Positions 23,691 to 35,200 of a stretch of 64,000 nt of DNA are shown here, one piece after another (the stretch's first letter is position 1; each line of letters opens with the position of its first letter). This DNA comes from Stenopsyche tienmushanensis (taxonomy: Eukaryota > Arthropoda > Insecta > Trichoptera > Stenopsychidae): assembly GCA_008973525.1 (NCBI GenBank), contig WACJ01000323.1, forward strand, positions 273,404-337,403, written 5' to 3'. The notes under the pieces were generated by a model, which saw only the letters and a program-made list of their open reading frames with translations, did no database searches and was not told where the DNA came from. A program made the translations under genes and the position numbers.

Positions 23691-24005
23691 CAATATGTAG
23701 TTCGATGATTAAAAATGTATTTTGTATGTTATTGGCCAATTGTAGAAACCGTCAAATGATCTCCCAGTTAAAATTAATATATTATTTTATCTCGACCGTG
23801 CAAAATTAGTACTGCATAAATCGAGAGTTATTTTGAAGATATACAAATATTTCTTCATACTGATACTTCAAAAGATATATATTATTGAAATAAAAACACG
23901 TTTATAGAATAACTTGTATAATGTATAATAATTGCGATATAATTTTAAACACTGACTAGCTAAGAGTAATTAAATTTTACATCAATATGTATGTATTAAA
24001 GCACT

Positions 24006-27000
24006 TCATTCCCATTCTTTCATTACTCTATCCCAATCGCTGTCAGGAATAAAAGGTGTATCAATGGCTTGAATCATATACTCGCCACAATATAAACATT
24101 CAGCAGCTAAGATATTATCTATGTCGTTTCTTATTTGTTCTTTAGAGCTCAGTTTGCCAGAAAATACATCATCGGAAGATTCCGGAGTATTATACATCGC
24201 GTGCAACTGCCGGTTTAACGTGGCCAGTTTATTCTTTTTTGCTGGACCTGCGAATTAATCACCGTATAAATAATATTATTCAAATAAATAAAATACAACG
24301 AAATGAACATAATTATTACCCAATAAAGGCTGAAGTTCAGTGGTGAGACAGTCGCTATGAAATTTATGCCCACACGGGAATAAATAAAACGGCCTCAATA
24401 TTAAAGTTATTTCACAGAGTATACAAACTTCTGTGATGCTTATTACTGTACATCTATTTCTAAATGTTTGGATTTCAGCACGCACCTGTACATAAAATGA
24501 AAATAATAAATATATGTATTATATTATGACAAAAAAAAGAAAATCACATCAATCTCTACCTGATCAGCAGAACGAGTAGCTTCTTCCATTTCTTCTCGTA
24601 AATCTTGGATTTTCTGGTTGTATTCCTAAAAATTAAGAAAAGCTTATATATTTCAAGTACATATTAGCCTCGTATAACTTATTTAAAAAAAATTAATAAC
24701 ACAAACAGTATAGGAAATATTAGTTTAATTATTTTTTCCATCTCCTTCAAATTTCAAACGATATTTTCAGAATTATTATTTCTGTTTGCAGAAATGCGCC
24801 GTGTGCCAGCTAGTTTAATATAATAATGACATACTAAAACATAATTTTTGAGCCTTTACCTGTAATGAATTACAAATCGGTTCTCTGAAATGATCAATTG
24901 TAACGAAATCCGAGAAGAAAGGCAAGATATCTTCAATCTTTATCAATTCACATTGTTGTAAAAACTCCATAGCTTGCTGAATATCTTGTTTGCCGTTTAT
25001 AACATATTCCGCTAAAATGAAAATAAATTTATATACAGATTAAAACGAATGTCTAAGCAATAAATCATTATTATGAACGATTGTATGCGTACCAATTTTG
25101 AGCCATAATTTTTTTTTTAATTCTACATCGTCAACCATATTAGCAATTTTTTTAGAGAGGTCTATATCGACGGTTAATGCGAGTTCGACAGCAGATTCCC
25201 AAAGTCCCAATATAGAAGATAGTTGAACACAGGCTTCCGTAAGTTGCTTTTCTCTACACATTCTATAAAAAATTATATATATCAACCAATGTGGATATTA
25301 TAAATAGTTTTTCATAAATATATATATATATATAAATAATAACCTTAATGCATAATGAACATCATAATTAACCATAGCAACAGTCTGTCCTTGCGATGCT
25401 AAATATCTCATTAGGCAAGCGGTATCATGTTCAACGTACAAAGATAGTAAATAATTATGGATTGCCTGATCTGTACATCCAATTATTTGTACGCAGTATT
25501 CTAAATAGCGTATCATTTCCTTCACGTGGACTTTATCTGTATCACACGATACTAAAGCCGGAAGCAATTTTGTAGGATTTAAACTTTTTCCCTGTTCAAT
25601 CAGAGCCGTGACCATAGATTTCGGTATCTCTTGCATCAATATCGGAGCAAATTGATAAAACAAATCGCGTTTCTTTTGCGTTTTGAGCACCGTCAACGCT
25701 TCTTCGTAAGATTTTTTATAAACGTGCTGCCGCACCACGTTTTCAAAATCCTTATTGATAACCGTGAGTTTTATCAAATTTTCTTTGTCGCCGTGGGAAG
25801 CCAATAAATTATAAATCACCGATTTATTTCTTTTAATGCAATCGATTACGTTCGGCATTGTGATGAACGTCTCGAATTTATTCTGTAAAATTTGATATTT
25901 CAATGAATTTTCCGATTCGCGATACCGCAATTCACTGAGTTCGGAGAGATGCAGTTCGACGATCCACACAACCAGCATGGTCATTTGGATTTTATCACTC
26001 GGCTTGAGAGTTTCCAATTTACGTTTTAAATACGTTTTCAATGCGCTGATCTTTTTCGCGTCTAAAAATTTCAAGCAAACGCCTTCGAAACTCGATTGTG
26101 TATCCGCGAATATTTCAGCGCTCTTTTCATATTCTTCATTGTCAAACAGCATTTCGGCTTGCTTCACGTTAATTTTATCTAAATGAGCTAGATTATTTTC
26201 ACAGAATTTTTTTGCTAAATCAAATTGATTCTTCTGGGCGTAAATTTGCCAGACATTTCGTTGCTCTCTATAAACTTTGTATCTGAATACAGCTTTATTT
26301 GTTATAGCCCAAACAGATTGCTTTATGGGATCTTTAATAATATTTACTAATTTTCCAAAAGATTCCGAATAATAATCTTCATATACTAATTCTTTATTCA
26401 GCAGCGATACGCCCTTAACGTGATCTTCGTATAAAATAAGTGCGTGGAATTCTGTTAAAACAAATGATATAGGTACATTTATCTTCTTAGTGGGTGATAA
26501 ATCAGGATTAATTGGTGGATATGAAACCAATTCAGCTTGACTGATTATTGATTTTGAGCTGTCCATTAAAGATAAATCCAACTAAAAATATTGAAACACA
26601 TTGATTACAAATATTATTGCATAAAGAAAATATTGGGTATGTGAATAAGTTCTTGATGTAACTGTCTCAAGAAGCGTCCTCAGTATGATTGTAAACTCGA
26701 AGAGTAACGGATGATTTTCAAAGTTAAAACCAAGGAGCAAAATGTTTAAAACAAGGAAATTTAACCTTTTCGTTAGTGAGCAAATTTAAAATTGATGAAG
26801 TCGTTGTTGTCATAATCGTTTTACACCGATTACTTTCTGTCAGCTCCTAATCAGCGTAAGACAATCTTCAATTCGAGGCAGAGTCAATTGTAAATGAACA
26901 CTTGATAGTGAATACAAGACCACGTCATTTCTTTACATAAACAATGCACAAAAAATCGATTCATTTGCTCCTCCTTTAGAAGGAAATGATAATTGGACAA

Positions 27001-29193
27001 AGACTCATTCAACACGCAGCGAAGAACGGCAGGCAGTTAAAAAAAAGCATCGTCGATAGCACAAAATATCCGGTCATTTTTTTGCGTAAACAAATAACAC
27101 ACTTGAAATCGAAATCATTATAAGTCGATAAATTTGGGCTTAACGATCTATACAATCATGAGATGCATATGAAGAAGCTCTCCGTCTCAGTCTCCCGAAC
27201 TGCGCTAAGTTCTCTCTGTCTCTGTCCGCCTCGGAGCTTCAATGCACAAGAGTGCTCTTTCTGAATAGTGAAGGTCAAAACGGATATTTCCGATAGTACT
27301 CCTATACAGGTTAATTGTGGGAAAAGATGAGTGACCTGGTCACATAGGAAAGTATACTTGGAAATCCTGGAAAAATGAAAGTCAATGGTAGAGTAAATGT
27401 ATAATACAGACGTGATGGATGAAGCCCCTTTCTGTGAATGGATATTGAAGAAGCCCATAGTTCTGCAGTGGACTGTTTGTGGCTGCATTGTATTATGACT
27501 GGCGATGAAAAGTGGATATACTACTATAATTCAAGCGTGAGTTAAGCCCAGCCAAGCAGTAATATCGACGCTAAAGTGGAATATCTATGGTTCCAAGCTC
27601 TGTATTTAGTGAAATCAATGGGAAGTAGTTTATTATGAACTGCACCTACCCAATCAAACCATCACATGAGATCTCTATCGAAAGCAATTGATGCATTTGA
27701 GCTGAGCACTGAAGAAAGAGTGGCCACAATATGCCAAAACACACGACAAGGTGATTTTGCAGTATGACAACGCTAGACTGCATGTCGCATCAGCGGTCGA
27801 AACCTAACTGGAAACAATAAAATGGGGAAGTTTTACCCCACCAGCTTTACTCTCCTGACATTGCTGACTGACTAGCAATGAGCAATATTTTGATTGATTT
27901 GCTTTTGTATTACATTTTTTAAATTTTTAGATTTATTTTCACGAAAAACGGCGAGAACTTATTCACACACCCCATATAAAAAATGTTATATATAATTTAC
28001 CTGTCCATAAAATATTCCTGGTTCTGTTAACCAACCGAAGGATTTTGGCACCATGGTTGTTTTGTCATAAAAAAATTGAAGTTTAGAAAAATTTATATTT
28101 GAAGTAACTTCCATAAAACCAGTATCCGGGACATTTAAATAACTGTTGAATATCTGCTGCAATAGTGGTTTGTCGTCAACATTGGTGCATCCCATGAATT
28201 GATAGAGTCTTTTAGAGGTGGCAACAAATATGAAATACTTATTGGTGTTCGCAACCCGTCGATACTCGATTCCAGAAATCGGCGTGTGAACTCCTTTTCC
28301 TATATCAAATACCTAAAAATAATAAATTATTCATAATCTCCTAAGGCAATACCATCACGATGATAAACGGCCCATAATTACCAATCCATCCACATCTCTA
28401 TTACCATATATCGGGAAATAATTTGGCAGCTTGAGAAAAATAAATCAAAATGGTAAGTTTGCATCGATTGCAAATGAGCTAAAAATTATGGACACAAAAT
28501 TGAATTTACCTGCTTCCAATATTGTTCAATTCCAGACTGGAACATTTTATCTCCGTCTGGGCCAATCTCAGTCTCGAAAATCAATCCCTTTGACGTTCCA
28601 AAGAGAATTGTGCCAGAAGATATTTCCGATGTATTTTCATAGCTCCATCCGACGGCTGTTATTTCATAATTTTTAGATTTTACGACTGATTTAATTTTCT
28701 TAGATTTCTTATGTAAATACAAGAGTTCCGGATAATGGTCTTTAGATTTTGGAACAAGTGATATCAGCACATGACATCCCAGTGGATCAATAAATAAATT
28801 ATTCAGCTTCAAACCGTTTTGTACATATTTTGAAATATCTATATCCGCTATAAGAACAAAAATAAATACATTTACATACGATCAAATCGTTAAGCATGTT
28901 TAACAATCAATATTTCATTAAACAATACCTTCATGTTCGTCGGGATTTTTCAAATCTATTCGAAATATTATATTATTAGCCATAGCTAAAGTTAAGCGGT
29001 CACTAGCAACAGCGATGTGCGTAATAGTATCAGAGGGATTGAAATTCATTTTTTGCTTCGAAAATATTGGTAAATCATCATCAATGTCCATTGTAATATA
29101 TCCGGAACTTGTTAGGGGCGTAGCTTTTACAGTGCTTTTGACGGAATTTGGACATTGTGACGCCTGCTCGTACTGATCTAGCATAGAAGTCAT
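24006..29193 (-). CDS. Vps18: VPS18 (deep orange), HOPS/CORVET core subunit
   Basis: Core subunit of the class C Vps complexes HOPS and CORVET, tethering endosomes, lysosomes and autophagosomes before fusion. Nine coding exons in transcription order: 29193-28929, 28847-28510, 28312-28001, 26581-25344, 25262-25093, 25011-24860, 24625-24560, 24485-24320 and 24247-24006. Phases close to 982 codons plus stop (human VPS18 is 973 aa). The N-terminal beta-propeller region contains ITHIAVASDRLTLAMANNII. The Pep3/Vps18 domain spans exons 3-4. Clathrin-type alpha-solenoid repeats follow (for example LYVEHDTACLMRYLASQG). The C-terminal RING shows CILCEITLILRPFYLFPCGH, then KFHSDCL and later CLYCGEYM, intact cysteines and histidine. 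An untranslated first exon ending at about 29498 is likely, because AGAG|GTAAAT there faces TTATACAG just before the start exon. Intron 3 is almost wholly a mariner and intron 6 holds a Helitron piece. The exon 4 donor (GTTATT) is weak and abuts a TA microsatellite. Confidence 0.95.
24671..24813 (+). mobile_element. Helitron 3' end joined to inverted-repeat family end
   Basis: In VPS18 intron 6. The left part (24671-24735) is one copy of the terminal repeat also seen at 44734, 55625 and, inverted, 56911 (AACACAAACAGTATAGGAAA). The right part ends like the large Helitron at 4.3 kb: TTCAAATTTCAAACGATATT, then GCGCCGTGTGCCAGCTAG with CTAG at 24810-24813 followed by T. Confidence 0.65.
26633..27974 (+). 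mobile_element. Near full-length mariner in VPS18 intron 3
   Basis: Flanked by TA on both sides. Termini are TTGGGTATGTGAATAAGTTC on the left and, inverted, TGGGGTGTGTGAATAAGTTC on the right. The length, 1342 bp, is normal for mariner (about 1.3 kb). Broken plus-strand transposase is visible from about 27495 (TGDEKWIYYYN), through WWEVVYYELHLPNQTI near 27610 and HDKVILQYDNARLHVASAVE near 27745, to PPALLS at 27840, matching the mariner DD34D core order, with stops and shifts. It lies antisense to the host gene. Confidence 0.9.
27395..27500 (-). repeat. Dispersed repeat inside the mariner
   Basis: Read on the minus strand, this contains AGTCCACTGCAGAACTATGG, then CTTCTTCAATATCCATTCAC. The same unit is at 49570-49665 on the plus strand, and a shorter piece is at 39010-39055 on the minus strand. 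The 49.6 kb copy is preceded by an ATC microsatellite. The phrase resembles retroposon tails common in Lepidoptera and other insects (CAGTCCACTGCTGGACATAG type). It may be a retroposon that inserted into the mariner. Confidence 0.55.
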
Positions 29194-30024
29194 CTTGATT
29201 GTGTATGAAGCTATCTGTATAAATATAGACGCAAATATATTGGTTTTAATAAACATTCAGAGACTTGTTATTCAATACAATATATGTGCGGAAAGCATTC
29301 ACCAAATTTGATTATTAATTACCATTATTTTAGATAATACAAGAAGTTGAAATAACCCAATATAATTAGATTTTAAATTCGTTTATAAGAAAAAATGATT
29401 TCTTCATGCATAAAAAATATTGATTTTCTTCATATTCCCTAATCTTATTTAAAGAAAATGCATTTTAAATATAAAAGTAATTTTTAAATTCATTTACCTC
29501 TATATGAAAAAACTTTATAGCTCAATACTGAGTTGAATTAGATTTATATTCACTACTCGAAATACTGAAAGTCGATCATTCTGACACAGACGTCAGATAA
29601 AATAATGATTGTTGTTGGACCTTAACAATCTTTTTTACGGCCATAAATTTGAAGCGGCGAAAATATTTTTTTCTTTTATTGAATACAAAAATGTATCAAT
29701 ATAATATCAAATAAATAAAAATTAAGATATTCGATATATTTTATATTAATATTTCGAGTCGTATATTTTTTATATCATAATGGTTTAAATTAATATCAGT
29801 TTAAATTATATTATAAAAAAATATTTCCATTTCCATTGTCTTTATAAGTTTTACAGAATATTATAATAAAATGTTTATAGCTGTGATGGTTATTTTTTTT
29901 TTGACGTGTCATTTGCGGTTTGAGCCCCGCCCCTCGGTTATTCGCGGTCGTTCCCCTTGTCATACACTGGTTTCGATAGACGTATTTATACAGCTGGTGC
30001 GGTTTCATATTAAAGTTCTTAAAT
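29194..30024. promoter_or_regulatory. Divergent promoter region, VPS18 / CENP-B-like gene
   Basis: About 830 bp between two oppositely transcribed start codons. It holds the likely noncoding first exon of VPS18 (donor after 29498 on the minus strand) and a GC-richer strip at about 29925-30000 just before the plus-strand gene. No repeat or ORF of note. A shared bidirectional promoter is plausible. Confidence 0.4.
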
Positions 30025-31354
30025 ATGGCTTCGAACAACAACAAAGATATCAATCATTCGCTTCTTAAAAGGAAGAAAAAGGTATTGTCTTTAACTCAGA
30101 AAGTGATACTTTTAGACAGACTAGCCAGAGGTGAGAGTATGGCATCAGTTGGGAGACGTTATGGTGTAAACGAATCGACAATGCGATATATAAAGAAATG
30201 TGAAGATAGCATTAGGGCTAGCATAGCAGCCGGAGCACCCAGCAGTGCCAAAGTGTCTTATGTTTCGCGTGATCCCAAAATGGCAAAGATGGAAAAACTT
30301 TTGAACGTATGGATCGAGGAACAAGGTAAAAATAATGTCCTTTTAACGGGACCCATTGTTCGAGAAGAAGCAAAACGGCTTTACGATGAATTGGTTCAAG
30401 CTGCCGGCGAAGGCAGTTCGCCCAACAATTCTTTTCTGGCCAGCAAAGGATGGTTTGAAAACTTCAAAAAGAGATATAGTTTTCAATACGTCAGAATGAT
30501 GGGGAATCCAATGTCTCCAGATGATCAAAGCTGTCCACCTCGACTTATAAAAGTTGTTGAAGATAAAGGATATGAAGACGATACCTTTGCCGATGACGAT
30601 ATTGACCCGTTGTTAGAAAGCAATGAAAATGGTGAATATCCTATCGAAAAAAATGATAGACAAAAGGTAAAAATATTCTTTATATATTAGTTAATCATTA
30701 TAAATAAATCTACATAATTTCATTTTAAAACTAGCATATGTTTCCCCTTTTATAGATAAAATTTAAAAGATCATTATTTTAGCACAACGAATTTAATAAT
30801 GTCGGATCAGAATTCATCATCAAATTAAATTACTCATTAACCATTAGTTTTCCAACTCAAATGGCTCTCTGAAAAAATAATGATAAATATTGAATCAATT
30901 TCAAATCTATTCCATTACCATTTGGATATATAAATATCATGTGCTTATTCCATTAACTGATAAAAATATTATTAAACCTTAATTATCATACTTTTTTAAA
31001 TTTCAGAATGGACGCAAAAAAAAAATAAAAACAGATTCCAACAAACCTCCATTGGATTCGGATGTGCTTTCAGAAATTTTTAAACTCGCCGAAATACTCT
31101 CCGATAAGGTCTCAGAAGCCGACCCCCTGCTTAAAAGAAGCATTAAATTCGTAAAAGTCTTGGAAGGAGCTCTCCAACCGTATAAAAAGGAATACGAGAA
31201 AATAAACGAGATTCCCAATTTTCAAATCTCTGCCGATGCCATCACATTCGTTCCTCTCATGGAGAATAACGAGCCCTCTTCTCCGGAATCTGCAATGCCA
31301 GCGCATTCTTTCAGGGCTCCTGAAGACATTAAAGAGGAGCCGTCATCGCCATAA
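30025..31354 (+). CDS. CENP-B/Tigger-type DNA-binding protein, domesticated
   Basis: Probable nuclear DNA-binding protein derived from a pogo/Tigger transposase. Two exons, 30025-30666 and 31007-31354 (donor AAAG|GTAAAA, acceptor TTTCAG), phase 0; 329 aa. Residues about 12-60 form a CENPB-N helix-turn-helix (KVILLDRLARGESMASVGRR, then YGVNESTMRYIKK). Residues about 85-155 form the second CENPB/Tc5 HTH (MEKLLNVWIEEQGKNN, FLASKGWFENFKKRYSF). A true transposase would continue into a DDE domain of about 200 residues. Here there is an acidic linker (about 180-210), a lysine cluster (KKKIK) and a C-terminal segment with an amphipathic helical look (EIFKLAEILSDKVSEADPLL) that I do not recognise. Both exons are intact although the window is full of broken transposase genes, which argues for host function. 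It could instead be a truncated recent transposase pseudogene that remained open by chance, but splicing of a clean second exon makes that less likely. Confidence 0.75.
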
Positions 31355-31433
31355 CAATTTAGATCAAGGATAATTTCATCTGTATAATATGGCACTCTAA
31401 ATTATCTTGGGTAACGTGTTTTTCTTTTATATA

Positions 31434-32059
31434 CTGGGTGTGTGAATAAGTTCCTGCCGTTGACATCTTTCTGGCAGCATTTGAATTCTACATCGATTAA
31501 ACAACACGTCTATTGACGCTATCTAAGAATCGACCCATGTTTTGGTATCTTTAAGTTGTGCTCAGCTAGTCCATGACTCATCGTGGAGTAAAACTTCCCC
31601 ATTTCAGTCAACGGTCATCCAATAACATTTTGTGGATTTTCTTCACCCGTTATCCCATTTAGTTGACCACTGCGCTGTTCGTCTTGGCAGCTCGTACAGC
31701 TTCGTCTAACCATTGCTTTACCATGATGTATTTTCTAAAATTCTAATAATAGGAATATCGATATGAAATATAATAGATATGGGGTTCAGAATTTCATATA
31801 GTGTACCAAATACATATCATGGTATTATTAGTATTTTTTTTTAAACAAATACCTTCTTCTATATGTTAGGTCGGATACCCTCGTTACGGCTCTGAGTTTA
31901 CGCTGCTGATGTGTTTCAGTTGCTAATTTCTTTTGAAGTAGAGCTGTAAATTCCCTGCAAATACAGTTTACTTGACACAAAATTCAACATGTTTCACGCT
32001 ATGAAAAAAAATTGTTTATATCTGATGATGAAACGGCAGGAACTTATTCACACACCCAA
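31434..32059. mobile_element. Internally deleted mariner with nested hAT end
   Basis: TA-flanked. Termini are CTGGGTGTGTGAATAAGTTC on the left and, inverted, TTGGGTGTGTGAATAAGTTC on the right, with inverted homology continuing to CCTGCCGTT; 626 bp. It belongs to the same or a sister mariner family as the one in VPS18 intron 3. Inside, about 31738-31895 ends with TACCCTCGTTACGGCTCTG, the right terminus of the hAT element at 41397-41957, preceded by sequence shared with 52.5 kb, so a hAT piece is nested within. Confidence 0.75.
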
Positions 32060-32206
32060 TACATGAAATTTTTTGTTTACCAAAATTAAATATTCAAATA
32101 TTTTAATCTCAAATAAAAACAAATGAATTTAGAGACATTTTAAAGAGCACAGAACAAAGTTCTGTTACTTGTTGATTCTAAAATTACTTTAAAGATTGTT
32201 TAAATC

Positions 32207-35200
32207 ATGTCGAAGATTAATATAAAAGTTAAAAATTTAATTGACCTAGCCCTCGGGGGCCCTGAGGTATATACTGTATAAAATTTATTGAGCTAAAATT
32301 GTTCTAGAAAACAGGCTCTGCATATATGAAAACTCTTTAATCTGAAAAAATATTTCACACGTGCAATTAATCTTCTCATTTCAGGATGGCATAGTCAATT
32401 TTAATTTGATCCATACCATTTTATATATATTTGCGCAGCATTTGGACTTGCTCGAAACCAAAATCGACTTCGAAGGGCACGACAGCGCTGTCATAAAATC
32501 GTTGATCGACTCCGGCATCTACAATTCAAATATGCAAATATCGGTCGTCTCGATGAATGATGTAAGCTTGAACTTTTGCCCGTTTTGATCCGTTTCGGTC
32601 CGTATCCGTATGTGACTGTAGAACATCGCGTTGAATGGTAAATAATGTATTACTTTCGCGTATTTCAGAAGACGCTGAAGAAAACCGAAAACAAACCTGT
32701 GGCTCAAAAGAAGCATTCCAATAATCTCAATAACAAAAGCAATTCAAATAAAACCGTAAGGCAGTCAAAAAATGTAAGATGTTTATTACTAACTTGTATA
32801 ATATATTAAATTACATATTCACAAAATGATAACTTTATTTCGACTTAAACTTGATGTAATTTTATAGAATTCCGGAAACATTGAACATAAACAACACGCT
32901 ACTAAAAAGTTGAATACAATCGCAGAAGAGAGCGTATCGGACAATATGCACAATGATAATAGTTCGGTATGTATTACTATGATAATACTTTTGAATAACC
33001 ATTTATAAATATACTGCGTTATCTCGCTATTTCAATATTTTACATACATGTATTATAAACGATCGAAGAACAATGGCCATGTTGTTAAAGCAACAACTAT
33101 CAAATTTGTTGTGAATTCTTTGGCGACGGGGGCCCATTTTTGGATGAATGGATGTGTAAACAGGCAAAAATATCAGATTAAGGAAGATACTAATCCACAC
33201 GAGATACACCAGCACCAAATGCATCCCGAGAAAGTCACCTTTTGGTGCGGATTTTTGTCTGGTGGAATCATCGGTCCATACTTGTTCCAAAACGAAACTA
33301 ACATCATCATTTATTGTTTTAAACATTTTGCACCTGATGCCACCGATGCTATATTTGAATGTTCGCCACTTATCATCTGTACAAATCCATTTATCTGTCA
33401 GGACTGTTGCAACGTGTATGAAGTTTGTACATAAATAAATAAACACTGTCGATAGCACACAATATTCAGTAATTTATTCTTCTTCTTGAAAGACTGTATA
33501 ATCAATTAACAATATTTCATGTTTTTAATGTCAGTTCCTCAATTTTGATTTGTTCCAAAAATATCATATTGGGAACATTTCAAATAATTACAATCTTAAA
33601 TTGTTCATTCACCATAAAAATTCAATTTTATCAGGAAGGCAATAAAGATGCAAATAATGATGAAGTCTTGGAAAATACCGAAAACAAAGCCGAGTATGAA
33701 GAAGTTGAAAAAAATCTTGTAAATATACTCACTTTTTAAAACTACATTTGTATTAACAATTTTTCAAACTTAACATATATTTTTTGTAATTTAGCAAAGT
33801 GAGAATGAAAATATAACAAAGGATACAAATCATGATGATGGTTCAAATGTATCGGAGGTGTGTAAAAATATTTATAGAAATTTTGAATTTTTCATGACCA
33901 TTATTATAGTAAATATTTTTTTTTCCGCAGCAACCGGATGATGAAACTCACGATTTAGTCACCAATAAAAGTAAAGAAAGCAAGCCGAAACTATATGAAA
34001 TAAAATTTTAAGATCGATAATCCTAATGTACTTAAATAAATGCTTTTCAGCAAAATCTCATGAAAAAAGTTCTAAAGCCAAGCTAGACAATAAAAGTGTG
34101 ACTCTTTTGAAAATATCTCAGAATCGTTTATCTGTAGTATCTTCAACTGATAAGTCAAATGATGAAGACGATGGTAGTATATCAAAACAAATTTCAAAAT
34201 CAATCACGAACACGGAAATAATAAAATCTATAAGGTAAACACATTGCATAAAATTTGATTGATTTAACTTCGCTAGAAAATAGTCTCAAGAAACAAAAAC
34301 TCTTGTGAAAATTTAGTGTATTGTTATATAATGGAGGGTAGAGTGCCTTTTTTCTCACAAGGAGGGGAATTTTTTTATAAACACTGCCGAGTCCGTGCCC
34401 AGCTGTAGTATGGTTAACGTAAGTTACCTCGGCGTATGGCTCATTCAACGCTGCTGGGAGAACTCGGCTAACACGAGTTGTGGTACGGAGCTCACCCTGT
34501 GTTGCATATCCGTAAAGGGAAATGTGGAACTGCGGATTATAGAAGTGGGTGGAATTTATGCAAAAAGTATCACCACTATCCTCAATTGCTTCGGCATTTA
34601 GGGGAGAAAGGTTATGGGCTGTTCGAACGGTGACTCGTCTCCTTGGCTAGGTACTATGAATGACTAAACTAATACGAGTACCATGGGGAAGGGGTTGAAG
34701 TCCCTGCAGTTTGGTCATTTCATTACACTCCGCAGCCCCCTTCAAACTGAGGTTAGACTCGTGGGTGCAGTGACCTCGCAGATAGTATTTCCTTTGATCT
34801 TAGCATAATCCTCTGTAAGGCATGGAGTGGAAAGGTCGAGCACCTGGAAGCTATTGCGCAAGCGTTTGCCCATTTGGATAAAATTCAGTGGATGATATCC
34901 TGTGTGGCTAGTCCGGGGTAACCCAGAACAGACTGTACAGTCTGTCAGTAAGAGCGCAGGTTGTATGGAACTTATATCCATTGGTGCTGTCAGCCGTTGT
35001 CTCTCACAACATTCTTCTTCGATGCAATCACCTAAGACAAATTTTAAAACCCTTAAAATTAATCCCAAAAGAAAATTAGTAACCTGCTGATTTTGGCTGT
35101 CCCCTCTTTTGAATTTTGAAGAACAGTTATGATTTGAATTGTATACATTTATTAACGTGTATTATGTTGACATATTAACAAAATGGGAATATTACTTCAG

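Noticed and set aside
25977..26186. Plus-strand ORF in VPS18 exon 4
   Set aside because: Antisense shadow of a confidently assigned exon.
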